Part shown: in pieces, positions 36,265 to 49,489 of the stretch
Layout of the letters: the number at the start of each line of letters is the position of its first letter
Numbering within the stretch: the stretch's first letter is position 1
NCBI GenBank assembly: GCA_008711295.1
Contig: VUYV01000215.1
Span: 970,239-1,034,238 of the forward strand
Direction: 5' to 3'
Origin: Anarhynchus alexandrinus
Lineage: Eukaryota > Chordata > Aves > Charadriiformes > Charadriidae
DNA: 64,000 nucleotides
Notes under the pieces: model-generated
What the model saw: the letters and a program-made list of their open reading frames with translations, nothing else
Told to the model about the DNA's origin: nothing
The model's database searches: none
Position numbers and translations under genes: made by a program

Positions 36265-36490
36265 CTGTACTAGGCATGAGAAAAGAAACAGATGAAAATG
36301 CCCAGTAAGGGACAGTCCCTTCGTAAACTCCCTAGCAGCCAATACAAGATGGGGGAGGGAAAGAAAAGAGATGGAAACGTAAAAAGGAGTGGCCCGTTGT
36401 TAGCCGGTGGGTTTAACATAAAATCAGGGGTAGAACCCAGACCTGTTATTTCGAGTACCTTTCCCCTATCTGTTGAACAAGAATTTCCTT
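36265..36490 (-). mobile_element. MIR-like / amniote SINE relic, reverse orientation, well preserved
   Basis: Several hallmark segments appear in order on +. They are CTGTACTAGGCATGAG, then AAGGGACAGTCCCTTCG, 'aagatgggggagggaaag', and TCAGGGGTAGAACCCAGACC. The end is 'ttatttcgagtacctttcccctatctgttgaac', matching the reversed tRNA-related end 'gtctcctgactccaagtcccatgccctaaccactg'. This is the most complete of the ancient SINE relics in the window. The family name is from memory; the relation to MIR and similar CORE-SINEs is clear. Confidence 0.6.
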
Positions 36491-39254
36491 GTGGCAGGTA
36501 GACCTTAAATTCCTTTCCAGCACTATCCAAGTAGACAAGTGTTCTTCTTATTCATTCTAGAGGTGGGAAATCTGACCTACCGGGAGATGAAGATACATGG
36601 ATGAGATTAACATTGAGAAAGGTTGGAGTCTTTTTAATAAGAACTTGAAGTCCTGTCCATACGTTGAATCCTGCTGGGTGTATTCCCTTTTCAACTATGC
36701 TGCAGAGCATGGAGCAGTTGTCAGTCATGGAGCCATGCTGATCATCTTAGTATTCAATTTTGCAATCATAGTACCCACCATACAAAAAAGTTTAACATAG
36801 TCTCTGGTGTTTCCATTCGAATGAACAAGGGAAAAAAAAAAAGTGTTATCTTGGCAGTCTTAACTTTTACATTAACATGTAATATTGGGTATATCCACAG
36901 GCAGCTGCCTGAATACTATTTAAGCTGGGTGCTGAACTAGGTGCATGCAATGACAGGCAGTAGTTAAGCTGCTCTTATCTTTTTTTCTTCATGTCATTGA
37001 TAATGATACTCTAATTCTTTTCAAACTGTGTTCCTTTGGCTATATTTTGACAGCATGGTTGTTATTCCAGTGGTCTCTGTTATTCTCTGACAGTGTCATT
37101 TCTGCCAGAGAATTTTCCCTTAAATTTCATTTTTGAGCACCTTTAAAATAAATTGGTTTTCTTCATATTTTCTAATAATCATTATTGCTCTAAACCACAA
37201 GGCTGTCCTTAAGCACAGTGGTGTAAATCAGTGTAGCTTTTTTGGAGTTTGTAAGAATGTTTGCAGCCAATACCAGATGAAAATCTGCTTTTCCATTACT
37301 GGAAACAGGAGATGACAGATATTTTTTTCTGTTACAAATTAGGAATTTTATTAATTTAGCAGAAGTGAAGGAAATTTCAGAATGGTCTAGAAGATAATAT
37401 CTGATCTAAATTTAAAAGGATTTTTTTTTTTTAATCTACAGTACCACAAATCAAATCTGGAAATTCCTGCCTTATTAAAAATTTTTACTCTGTTCTTGTC
37501 AAATTCGTATAGTAGCCAAACCTATTGTAAATTGTCAATGACTAAAGGTGCCTTGTGTACGCTGATATATCTGAAGAATGGTCTACAGGGATTATAAATT
37601 TTGGTAATGCAGTATCTTCCTTTGCAACTTTCAGTGGGAGCACTCCTGATGTAAGACAATATAAAGTGTAAGAAAATTAAAACCTATTTCAAAAGCAGTA
37701 ACTAAGCTTTTTTAAAAAAATACCCAAACTTACTCTTTGGACTTCATATTTTCCTAAATAAAATGCCATTGTTAAAACCACACAGCTAATTTACCAAGAA
37801 AATAATTTTTTTTCCCAACCTATATTCTTCATTTGTATGGAACTGCCCAGTTATCTAGGTGTCACCAATGGTCCTAACAAAGGCATTCTTGAAATCATTA
37901 TATTCTCTATGTTACTCATTTGGTGACAAGAACATTTGGTCTGTAGACAACTGTTGCACAAACCCAATAAAAACATAATCCACAGGAACATAATAGTGAC
38001 CAAAGTAGACTGGCTTCATCAAAAAAAGGTCTGATGCGAAGGAAACAAGGAATCTCTGTGCTTTGGAGGAGTCACTTAAAATGTGAAGATTTGTCCAAAT
38101 TTGGCGAGGTGTTCAGTCTATAGAGTTGCAATTTCAACAAGTTTGGCAGAAATTCGATACACCATAGCTGCTTTATTGTCTGCAATTGCCCTTGCATCTT
38201 CAAGGCTATAGGAGCAGAGAGAAAAGAATAGAGTAGGATGGGACAGAGATTGGCCTCAGGTCTATAAGGATGACTATAGATAGCATAGACGTCAGGGACA
38301 CAGGAATGTGGAGAGCCATTGGAGGGAACAGAAGGAAGCTTTCTACACTGTACTTCCATGGATTTGGAAAAGCACACCGGGTTCCTGAATTGCAACATTA
38401 CTCTGAGTTGTGAAGCAAGTAGTTGTGAAACATACCGTCAAGCTTTGTCCTCATCCCATTGCTAAGGGCAGATTCCTGGAGAAGATAACAGCCTCCTGTT
38501 TCCCATTGCTGCTAGTTACTCTGTTTAACCAGTAGAAGACAATGTGGTGGAGGCAGAAATTGCCATCCCATTAAAGTTCCACCTGATGCAGTTTTATGTA
38601 TTCATTTTTAACTAGGGACTCAATGTTTTGTATTTTCATTTGATTTTAATTTATGTTGCGTGATCATGTGTTCAGAAGCCAGGGATATCAGCCCTCAAGT
38701 TGTCAATGCAATTTGAATTTGGGTCTTTTTACAGGTTCATGTTGCCTATGCTTGTGATGATTAGTTTTCTTTTATTGCTTCTGTGTCATTCAATAGGACA
38801 GAATACACCTGCTAAAGGACCAAGTCAACATTGACTAGTGAATAAAGAGTTTACCAGACCATTTGTGCCTCTGATAGCAGGATTTGGAAAGTGTGCAGTG
38901 GGTCAGGCAAGATGGCAAGAAGAGATTGCAAGACTTTGTGGCAAAGGCAGCATAATACTTGCCATCAAAATGCAATTCTACCCTCTTAGTAGCACACAAT
39001 TTCTGCACAATTCTGGGAAATCCATGGAAATAAACATGCATCTGGGTCGCTGCTCATCTGTGACCCATTTTTCTGCAGTGTCAGTTTCAGGCACCCAGTG
39101 ACAACATTGCAAGATGTTAAGTAATTACAGTTGAATTTTAATTTTTCTGAAGATGTCAATACATAGAGTGATGTAACAAGTGAAGGAACCTGAAAAGTAA
39201 AATCTTAGGTTTTTCAACTCAGTACTGAAGAAGAACTCCTCTGAATTCCTGTAT
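36491..39254. other. Gene-free AT-rich stretch
   Basis: A T run occurs at about 37420-37432. Open frames reach 108 codons (38072-38398, -) without domains. No exon or RNA gene was recognised. Confidence 0.5.
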
Positions 39255-39400
39255 ATGCCTTAGCTCTTCATTTCTGAAATGGGAAAAAATCCTATGCTCT
39301 CCTCCCATAGAGAAGTTTGAAAGACTGAACCTTTAATAATTGGGAACAACAAAAATATTAAAGTGCTGGGCATCAATAAAGAAATTGATATCTCTGTATG
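39255..39400 (+). mobile_element. MIR-like SINE relic, forward orientation
   Basis: The text 'gccttagctcttcatttctgaaatgggaaaaaatcctatgct' followed by 'ctcccatagagaagtttgaaag' parallels the MIR core 'cctcagtttcctcatctgtaaaatggggata ... cctcatagggttgttgtgagga'. It ends with AATATTAAAGTGCTGGGCAT, like the '..aagtgcttggcac' end. It is degraded and the boundaries are approximate. Confidence 0.5.
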
Positions 39401-40434
39401 TAGAACAAGATTTACGTGCTGTCTTCTGCCCTGGGGTTAGTGTATGGGGCATTATGGAAAGAATATTGATTCCCATTGTAGGGGTGTTTTCTTTCCTGTA
39501 CTCCGGGTGAGGCAGGGAGCATGAAGAAAATAGGATGTGACTGAGTGGTTAAATATACACAACTGGGCTCAGTTAAATATTCACAGGCTTGACTTTGTGG
39601 CCTAAATTTTGTAATGCACTTGATATTTTGGAGCAGTGACGGTCTAGACGTTTTCTTCTGAGATGCCTGTAACCCTGTGTAACATGTATTACTCATGCCT
39701 GTAATATGTTTTTAGCAGCTATAAACATTTTATAAGCCCTCTGTAAGTGGATTCTTAAGGTGGCATGCTGTGTGAGAATCTTTCCCTAATTTTCTTCAAC
39801 CAAACTTTTCATTCCCAGGGATTTCTCAGGCCGAATGACAGCTTCTAGACTCAAAACACAGGCAATGCTGCATACATTATAAGAATTGCAATGTGCTGAA
39901 GGCAGCTTTGGCACCATTCATCCAAATGGTCAAAAGTCACTTCCAAGTCTCTTTGCTCATTTCCAGGTTCCAAAAAGTTCGTCCCATGGGAATTAATTTC
40001 CTGAAGTTTTTTTTTGCTGTGAATAGCTAGCACACCCACTCAAAGCCACATCCAGCCAATCAATGATGAGGCAGAACCTCCCGAAATAATCCGAACAATC
40101 TTAAAATAGTAGTCTTTATTTACACAGAAAATAGAAATGACATACTGTTTTTCCTTTCCTTTCTTTTCTCAAGATAAACTGCATATCTTCTGTGAGTTTC
40201 ACACTTCAGCTACTTTCAGAATCCCAAGCTGAGTCTCTTGACCTGCGGTGTCTGAAACCCACTCTAGCTAGGCTTTCCAAGCCAGTGCTTCATTAATTAC
40301 TATTTTAGGGAGATGGGGTTTCTCAGAACTGCAAGAAATGGCTATCCAAATAAAACCAGCAATCAGATTAAACGTTAAGAATTGTTTTTTTTAAGTATGT
40401 AATACTTGTTACCACTGCACTCTGCCTTGCTAAA
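39401..40434. other. Gene-free stretch
   Basis: Nothing supported. Open frames are under 100 codons. Confidence 0.5.
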
Positions 40435-40735
40435 AATCTTCCTTTAAGTCAGTGCTTTGCAATTTATGTCTCAGCCTCCATAATGGTAGTGAGATATTAA
40501 TATATGCATGAAGAGCAGCAGTCAGTGTAATTACAGTGGCAAAGTGATAAATGCATAGCTATTTTGCCTGGTAATACTGTGTATTTAACAGGTTTATTTG
40601 TTCAACAGTTCTTACTTTAATTATATTTTGCCATTTGGGAATTTTAGGCATATAACAATCACAGCTCTTCCATGAATATTATTCTTAAAATAAGTGTTCA
40701 TGCATTATTAAAAATGCACATGTGTTTGCTTACTT
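40435..40735. promoter_or_regulatory. Candidate conserved non-coding element
   Basis: Non-repetitive AT-rich DNA carries GATATTAATATATGCATG near 40491, TGTAATTACAGTGG near 40526 and a GTTTATTTGTTC FOX-like word near 40591. TTTAATTATATTTTGCC lies near 40616. No coding frame is present. Regulatory character is inferred from texture. Confidence 0.25.
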
Positions 40736-41644
40736 ATTTATTTGCAGTGATTTTTTTCCTCTTTTTTAAAAACACTGAATTTTTTCTTTTTCCCATAAAC
40801 TTGGAAAGAAAAAAAACAACTCATCTGTTGGAAGGAAGGATATAAGGCAAGTTTCTTGCTGTGGATAAGCTCTAATAAGGACTTATGCTGTATTTCATGA
40901 TAGAGAATTTAGAGGTAGGTGTCACTCTTTGAAGGCATGGCCCCAGAACCTTCCATGGGTCCTGTGAATGTACAAAGATAGTGAAAGAAAATAAACAAGA
41001 AATTTGTATGGCAATGAATGGATAGACACAAAGGGGCAGCGTTAAAAACAACAGTTGATCTTATTGCTATTAGGCTCAATTGTGACAAAATACTCCCTTG
41101 GAATATTTGCACATTCCAACCGTGAAGTTTTGGGTTAAACCTATCTGGGATGCAAGTCACCAAACATAGAGCTATAATGCAGACTGTATAAACCTGAATA
41201 CACTTTTCCCCCCTTGTACTGAACACTAGATTATACTCTATTCTTGAGGAACACAGAAAAATACCCATTTACAGGTAACTTGCACAGTTGTCGGAGCATA
41301 TGCATTGTTGCAATTAGAGACAAAACTAGATTCTCAATTGATGTAAGTTGGTACAGCTCAATAGAGCAATTAAACTTGTGTTACAAAGTCCTCATTTGGA
41401 TTGTGAACTTTGTAGAGTGAGCTTTTGTGATTTTTGTCACAAATCTCACAGTATGTTTTTTAAAATCTCCATTTCTTTGAGTCTCAGGATTTCACAGGAA
41501 TTGTAGCCTTTGCTAAAGGACCTGGAAATCAATATTCTGGCCTTCATAGTCAACAAGCTTCAAAAAATATCTCTAATGATTTAAAGTCCAGAGGACAAAA
41601 ATAACAATAACATTGCATCCCCCAAAAAGTGTCATGATTTGTAA
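40736..41644. other. Gene-free stretch
   Basis: A 119-codon - strand frame at 40909-41268 has hydrophobic patches but no recognised family or exon signals. Confidence 0.5.
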
Positions 41645-42420
41645 GTAAATCTTATTTCTGGAGCTGGACTCGTTATTCTTGAATGGTGAAGGCTTTTCAG
41701 AGTGCTGGTAGCTTCAACGCTGGGGACATTTCCTTCAAGCTCAGCAGATCGAGTTTCGGAATGTTTCCTCCCTGAAACCTGATGGATGGGAAGGCAACGA
41801 GCTTCAGACTGACGGTGATGGGGGCTTGTTTGCTGGAGCTCAAACCCTTAGTGAACAGTCCACTCCAGCTCTAATTATAAAAACATTACAGTTCTAACAG
41901 TTGCCTGGCCATGAATTATTCTGACAATGTTTAACCTGTAGATAAGAAACCACTATCAACCTGTCACATTTCCCCCACTAACGAGTTCAGCATCAGTTTA
42001 AAAGGAAGTGCAACTCATGAAGCAATGGCTCTGCGTCATAAATTATAGGTATCCGGCATGCATTACAAGGACAGAAACAGTAAAATAGCATGGGACTCTT
42101 TATTATACATTCTGACAGTGACAGAAAAACAGCACTCCGCAGTGTTTAATCTACCATAGCCTGTTTATTCCCTTTCACATCCATGCCAGTTTCGAAACAC
42201 TTGGTGCTGTATTCTGCTGCTATCTGCAATTAGCACAAGTATTTATGTAAAGCTCGAAGGGAGAGAAAGAGGTTGTCTTTGATAAAAAGCATTGGACTCT
42301 CTAATCACCCAGACAGTGGAAAACGGTGCTGTCACAGAAGACTTACTCTCATTTATTGCTCTGTGCATGTATGCGTGTGTTACTTTAGGTGAGTTTCTTG
42401 TTTTGTCTTTAATGAAATAC
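41645..42420. promoter_or_regulatory. Candidate conserved non-coding element / enhancer
   Basis: Roughly 0.75 kb of non-repetitive DNA keeps several isolated CpGs (ATCGAG, TTCGGA, AACGAG, ATCCGG, TTCGAA) in an AT-rich background. It also has repeated MEIS/TGIF-type words (CTGTCAC near 41960, CTGACAGTGACAG near 42112, GCTGTCAC near 42329). Other words are CTAATTATAA near 41871, GATAAG at 41941-41946 and CATAAATTATAGG near 42037. No frame is coding. Mixed-motif density suggests a developmental enhancer; alignment is needed to prove it. Confidence 0.35.
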
Positions 42421-45400
42421 GCAATCCCTTATTGAAACAAAATCTTGTAAGAAGACCTGTGTTATTGACAAAGCCATGGTTTACACACTCAGGAAAAAAA
42501 AAAACAAACTGAAACAAACAAACAAAAAACTCGTGATGATACCTTGTCCTGATAACAAAATGAAGAAAAACATTACACGAAAAAAAAAAGGAGGCATACT
42601 TTCACAAATATATGCAGCTGCATAAAGTGCATTGATCATGTTTGCTAGTATGAATGAGCATGGTATGGTGGCAGCAACATAGGAGAATATTGTTAAAAAA
42701 CTTTCTCAGTTCTGTCATTATTCTTGGACATGTCCTTCATATCTCCATTCCCTCTTTTGGAAACTAGGTAAGCAAAAAACATGTACAGCTTTGTCACATT
42801 AGTGTGTAACACCTAATTACATAGAGTCAGGTTACGGTATTTCTCTTGTAAACTTGTACAAAAAGATGAGGGCAAGAAGACTCTTCTGCTGATGGGACAG
42901 CTGAAAGCAGGATGAGAAGCCAGCTCTGCACAGAGAGCAGACCACAGAAGAAAGAGAGGACATGTCAATGGATACAAAGAAATGCTGAATATGAGAGGAT
43001 ACTAATCTTCTCATACTTCAGGAAAGAGAGGAAGGAATTGTAACCTAGTATCCCTTTCCTGGATCATGGTCTTAGTCACTGAGCAGTAGGGTAAAAAAAA
43101 AGCCCCTCTTTTCAGGAGTTTTGTGACTCTAACCCTTAACTCCTTGAACTAAACATTTTGTATTCAAATTTGAAAAGGGAAAAAAAACCAACAACCCAAC
43201 AAAGCCTAACCCCTGCTCTTCTTCTTGTGTTTTAATGAGGAAAACCACAGCAACACACCTTTATTAACTCGGAATTGGGCTCTTCTTTCCTCAGGCTTTA
43301 CGCCAGTTTGGCATCTGAGCAGAAACACTAGCTGTTTACACCCATGTACTCTGGATCATCGTGACAACTGCCCTTACTCTGGTTGCAGGCATGCCCCACA
43401 GGGTCATTAGAGTTTGGTCCTTGTGCAGAGACTCAGGGTGTGAGGAATCACAGGGTCAAGGCTTTGGGGTGCTTATCTGACCATCATGTGTTGCCAGACA
43501 TTTGGCAGGTAACCCAGCTTCTCTAGCTCTCATAACCAATGGCATGGGCCAAAATTCCTTTAAACCAAGAAGCTGGAGGGATTTCTATGGAGATTTGGTC
43601 CTGGAAAGTGTTCCTTGCCACTTGGAGAAACAGGAGGTATATATTAGGTGGAGACAGTTAAACTTTGTCAGCAGAATCAAAAGCTTGAATATTGCTGCTG
43701 TAATCCTGCCTAAATTTGATACGATTGCAGGAAATGTTTAGATGGCTTCATGATGTTCAAAATGTTTCTTTCAGCCAGAGATTGAGATCTTTTAGGGAAA
43801 AACATATTATTTAGTAGCTTATTAAACATACACAATACTTTGTATGTTGGCCTTTCAGATGATTTGTATAGAAGGAAAACCAAATTTCTTTCCCAGTACT
43901 TTTATTTTTGTGAACAAAAATAAGAGTAGAATTTTGGTTCTGTTATGGCTGTAAGGAGCGGTTATGTTGATGTAAAGGGTGTAAGAAGTATGGAGCATGG
44001 CAGTCATTTTTTGGTGAGTTGGGAATGCTTCTGATTTTTACCTGGACGGTCTCATTAAGTTCTCATTTTGTACTTTCAGCTATGAAGGACTGGATACACT
44101 GTCCTGGAATGATAGAGCAACTGCTTGACTTCTGTCATTTTTGGTACACAAAGGAATAATAATATTATGAATATTTTGGGCCCCTCAGTTCCATAGCAGT
44201 GAACTGCAAGTAACTTTGCATTGAATAATTAGATCTTTTAACCACTTCCTTAGCTTTAATCCAGCTTGTCATGCTGTTCTAATTTTTGGCTTTTCTGTTT
44301 GATTCCCCTCTGGCCCTTTACTGGCTAGATTCAAGTCTGCTGCTGGAGAATCCAGTGTTTCCACAGAAAGGAGTTAATCTATATCCCCAAAGTATTGTGA
44401 CAGCATATTGTGAAAATATGAGAGTCCAGTGCCTAACATTAATCAAAGAGGGTCAGCAGAGGGACGTTGTCCTCCCATTGTTGAAAGCAGAATATCTGCA
44501 AGCATCACTGAATAAAAATCATCCTGCTTTGACTTTTACTGGCCTTGTCAGTTAACACAAGAGAAGGAATAGCTTCTTTTAGGAAATATATCTGCAGCAA
44601 CACCCAGTTTTGTCCAACGTTCTAAAGTTTCTCCCCAGTCTGTGTGACAACTTGCCTGCCTCAGGTGAGCTGGTAAACACATCCCGCTTCCAGGGCTGGT
44701 GAGGACTCTCTGCCTTCCACCTCCCCTCCAGCTGTGTCTACACTGTCCACACTTGACAGGTATGCGAAACTGTTGAAATCTTCGACCTGTGGATGCATGC
44801 ATGTCAGCAAAGCTGTGCTTTACACTGCACAGTGAAACTGCCCACTGGAGTGAAACAAGCTATTCTGGTTAAAGGATAATCAGTAGCTATAAATGCTGCT
44901 GCGCCAGAGTGTGATCTGACTTTAGGTTTGCCTGAACTGTATGGGCTTCCCAACCCTTAGATGTGGGTGATGCCATAGTCTGACTGCATCTGGGTGACAT
45001 TGTGGTGATATCTGGACATGCATTCTCTCCCTAAATTGTCAACGTTTCCACAAAAATTAAAGATGTCTTCCTGTCCATCTATCTTCCTAGTCTAATACAC
45101 AACATTGGTTTTAATGGCTCATTCCTCTTTATCATAGAGCTTTTTGCTTGGGGTACATCACCTGCACTTTGACACAGGGAAGAAAAGGAAGGATTGGAGT
45201 GTGGAAAACATAGGCTGGCCAAAGAGGACTATCAACTGATGAGCCTGAGGCACAAAGTAACCAAACTACATATGTCAGGAGATGTTGTGGCAGCACATCT
45301 CAAATCATCTTATTTTGCATTTTGGCCAAGATATTTCAATTTTTTTAGACATCTGAGTCTCCTACCTCCCAAGAGAAAACCAAAGCAAATCACAGAACAC

Positions 45401-45960
45401 CAAGTGAAAAGTACAACATAACTTAAAACAACATAAAGAACATGTACCCCTATGTACAATTTCAACTTGTTGAAGACCGACATATTTGTTGGTGGGTTTA
45501 TGGACATTTTTGACCATTTGCAGTACCAGTAGATGGTGCTCAAGAATATGTTGCACAGTTTCTGAACTTGTTAGAATCAATAACTCTTCTGGTGATTCAA
45601 GTTCCCTGTGAGTAGTTTATCCGGTACTGTTTTAACAACCCCTTCATACACTGATGGAATGGGTATTCCATGCAGAAACTCTCCTGCAAAAACATGTAAA
45701 ACACTTAAGCGCCTTAATTGCAGTAACTGAGTCTCATAACATGACTATGATGTAGATTTAAAACCTCATCCCACTTAATGGATCACCTAAGGAGTAGGAT
45801 TTCTCTGACTTCAACAAGGTTACACTGAAAATCCACAAAAGAGCCAGGAGTGGATGCAAATTTATTTGAATCTTTGTTGCTTTTTCTAGTTCTCAAAATC
45901 CACAGACATTTATATTCATCTGTAACACCTGTAAGCAGAAGCACTGCTAATTTCATACTG
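42421..45960. other. Gene-free stretch
   Basis: An A-rich simple segment lies at about 42491-42530, including (AAAC)n. A 9-bp direct repeat ACAACATAA occurs at 45413-45421 and 45428-45436. Open frames stay under 90 codons and none is recognisable. Confidence 0.5.
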
Positions 45961-48900
45961 TGCAATTATCAAGGCATGGAAGGAATATAGATGAGACAGA
46001 TATTTAGAAATAAAAGTATTCCCTCCTCCTTTGTTCATTAGTGAATCAAGCCAGTATTATACACATCAGACATAGAAATATGTATCTATATACATGTATG
46101 TATGCTCAACATTATTAATTAAGGGCATTTTCAGCTGTCTACATTTCTTTTAGGCTGATAGCATATGTAGATCTAAATATGATACAGTGAATTGAAAGGA
46201 AATGTACTTTTATGAGGCTGCATTTAGAAAAAGTATGCAAGTAATATGGAAATAATTACAGGATTTTTTTTCCTTTTAAATCTGAAACCATACATTCACT
46301 ATGGCTGAAGACTATACATGTGTATTAAGGATGAAAACTACAGTATTCAATAATTTCAAGATGAACTGTACTGTCTTAACGCATCCCTCAAGCAAAATCT
46401 GCCTGATGTGAGGAAGTGCACCTTTTGCTTTTATTCTGTGCATGTTATTGGCTTTCTCTACATCACTTCTGCATACAATAGTCTGTGGAAGGGGGAAAAA
46501 TGTCACTGTAGGTTCTGTTGTGAATTTTATGCACATTTAGTACTTATGGTGGCACTGCTTGAGAAAGCCTGTGGTTAATGATCAGTGCAACTCCTCTTTG
46601 CATAAAAAAAGGTTTCCTCAGTGGCAGAAATGCAGTGTATACAATGGTGCAGATGTCATATGACAATAACAATCAAGGCCCAGTCTGGCTGTTTTTACTT
46701 TCATGCTACTTGTACCATGCAACAGCAGCAGTCATTATAAAAAAAATTTGGTTTTATATGTCAAGTATAAAATATTCGCTTAAGGTTTTCCTAAGTCATG
46801 CTTTAAATCTTACTTTCAAGGTATTTCAGGTGTCTACTGAAAACCTGTGTTTTATTTTCTGGAGTTTTGGCACAATGTTTTATCCCCAGCCACTTTCCCA
46901 TTTATGACTCTGTAACAGTTTCTTAAAGCCTAGGATGTAGCTGCTTGAAGACTGGGCTGAGCTATGGCAAATGATAAAATTTAAATAAATATAGTAATGC
47001 TTTGAATGCATATTTAATTGGTTGCTCATAACTGTCACTACAGCAAATAATGTTATAAACAATGTGCTGTTGGACCTTTAGGCACTGTCTAGTATGCTAT
47101 GACTTAAGTACATTGAGGTTTCCTTCCTCCTACAGCACTACTTAAGACTTCAAAAAAGTTGAATCAGATACATTTTTTCATAGAGGACTTAGAGGGCTTA
47201 ATTGATGATTTCAAATCAACAATACAACAATTAATTAGGAAGTAGGAAATTTATTTTGGGCATAGCTTTGAATATTGGGATTTTACTTGTTTTTACTGTA
47301 ATAAAGAAGCTTGGTCAAATTTTACCACAAATGCTTATCCATTTGGTCTGGAAGCTTTCAAAATTTTCCAGCCTAAATATATCCAAAAGTGCATTAGTAA
47401 CTGAGAATGCTTTCAAAGGAAGCCCCGTCTCTGTAACTTTAGGAACTAGTGTAATGCACATCAACAGAATACCAGTGTTTTTAAAAAGAAAAATAATGTC
47501 TTTTTCTTCTTCCTAGCCAGCACATGTTCACTAGCCATGCATGAGTCTTGCTGACCAAGAATGAAAAGGAGGAGATTAGCTTTGTCTTTACATCTAAACA
47601 TGAAGACGCGTGTGGACAATTTCGTTCTCTGCATGCCAGAATCTAGGCCAGTTCCTCATCAAACAACATCTCAGGAAGTTGGCTCCAGTACTTTGGGGAC
47701 TCTTGCTGTCAGGACAGACATGTCACAGGTTACTGGAGCTATTTGTACTTGTGCAAAAGGGTGAAAAATAATCCCCCTATCCACTCAAAATGACATCATG
47801 CTCTTGCTCTTCTTCTCAGAAATTTTTGCCAAAAAGTTGCATCAGAAAATGTGATTTGGGGAGTCCAAAATGCTTTGTCTAAGGCTCTCCTTCTAAATCA
47901 AAGGATGTCTTGGTGAGCTGCACAGTGCACGTCTGAGACTGTAAGCTCCTGGACGTCTCCTGTCCATGCTCTCCCACTTGTACAACAGACATCCAGGGCC
48001 CATGTTTGGGCTGAAATCCAGGGAATCTAGAAGTGGAAGCTCTAGACTGAGTGCATTCTGCACCACTCCGCACCTGAACTAATAACGCTGTTTTAGCAGG
48101 GTGCTGTGACTTGGGCTTACCAGCCTCTGGGATCCGAGACCCTCGTAAGGAAACACGCAATTTTTGGAAATTAAATTTCAGTTTAGGTGAAGATCTGTTT
48201 ATGCTTCAAAATCAAAATTGCCTTGAAATTTGTTTTTTAATATTGGATAGCTGTCTAACTTTTGTAATCCTCCCTCATCCATTGGAATTAGACTTTTTAT
48301 AAGCTCCAAAAATTATTCTGGAAACAGCAAAGCTGTAGATGATCTAGCATCTAAATTAGGCACTTACGGGATCCTGTGTCTCATTCTTGTGGTACCCTGG
48401 GCACCTGGATGCAAGTCCTCTATCTGTCTAATATTAGTATTGGCCAAATACTGCCAGCGTGAGCCCAAACAAAAAGCAGCCTCCCTCTGGCTAAGCCATT
48501 CAATGCTGTGCCAAGCGTATCTCAGCTGGAAGTGGCTTTTTCCATATCTTCCCAATCTCTTATGAATTGTTTTCTCTTCCAAAGGTTGTGAAATATCTGG
48601 GTCAGCAGGTATAATAGAAAAGCAAATGGAAAAAAAAAATATCTATTTTTGCAAGTCCTGAGCCCCGTTCCCAACAATTTATTGAAATAAGATGTCATGC
48701 ATGCACATGTATCATTGATTTCAGATGTATGGTAAAGTTGCCAAAGATATACTCAGCAGAAATAACTGTAATTTTTTCAGATCTGCTCTTCTCCCATCAA
48801 CTTGGCCTCCAGAACAAGAATTCAGCAGAGTGAAACATATTTCATACTCCTGGGCACCTGCTGGTGCATGTCCTGTCTCCTAGCTTGGAGAGGACGGAAG

Positions 48901-49489
48901 GTTTGATGCAATCATAATATCTGCCGTGAGCTGGACTTGCTCGTTTTACACATTACTTTTTTGCAATTCTGATTTCTTTTGTAATCATTGTTTTAGCCCA
49001 GTTCCCTGTCTGATATTGAACTCTCATGCTGCCGATGCTGGAGCAGCAAACAACATGCTACAGTGAGAGAAAAGGCTGTTTTGCAGTGCTTTTAGCAATG
49101 TGACCTTAAGTATTGATTTATAGCCTGCTGTAGAGCTCTAGTGCAAAAGGGAACTGTGGTAATTAAGTTAGTATCTGCACTTTCCAAAATAGTGCTGAGC
49201 TGCAACAAAAAGAGACCCTTTATTTTTCCTCTCTGCCTCTCAGTGAATGCAGATGCAGGCACTGCCCTTTGACCCTGCTCAGCTTTCCCCAGCTGCAGAT
49301 TATTTTTCTCCCTCTGTGCCTTTAGGTGCTGATAGACGGAGTAGGACCCATTAATTCTTGTGTCTGACTTTCTTTTTTTAGTGCAGGCAATGAAGCAAAT
49401 TTCTGCACTTGTACCTGACTGTTAAAATGTGTGTCCTTATGCGGGTGAAAAAAGAGCAGTGGCCGAGGAAATATAGGCAGCATTAGAAA
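45961..49489. other. Gene-free stretch
   Basis: Open frames reach 109 codons (46578-46907, +), hydrophobic and unrecognised. The part from about 49000 to 49440 is non-repetitive and could belong to the regulatory block that follows, but no motif cluster stands out. Confidence 0.5.

Noticed and set aside
45765..45835. Text recalling an ancient amniote repeat (AGGATTTCTCTGACTTCAAC)
   Set aside because: Only one short segment fits and its order relative to a consensus could not be established.
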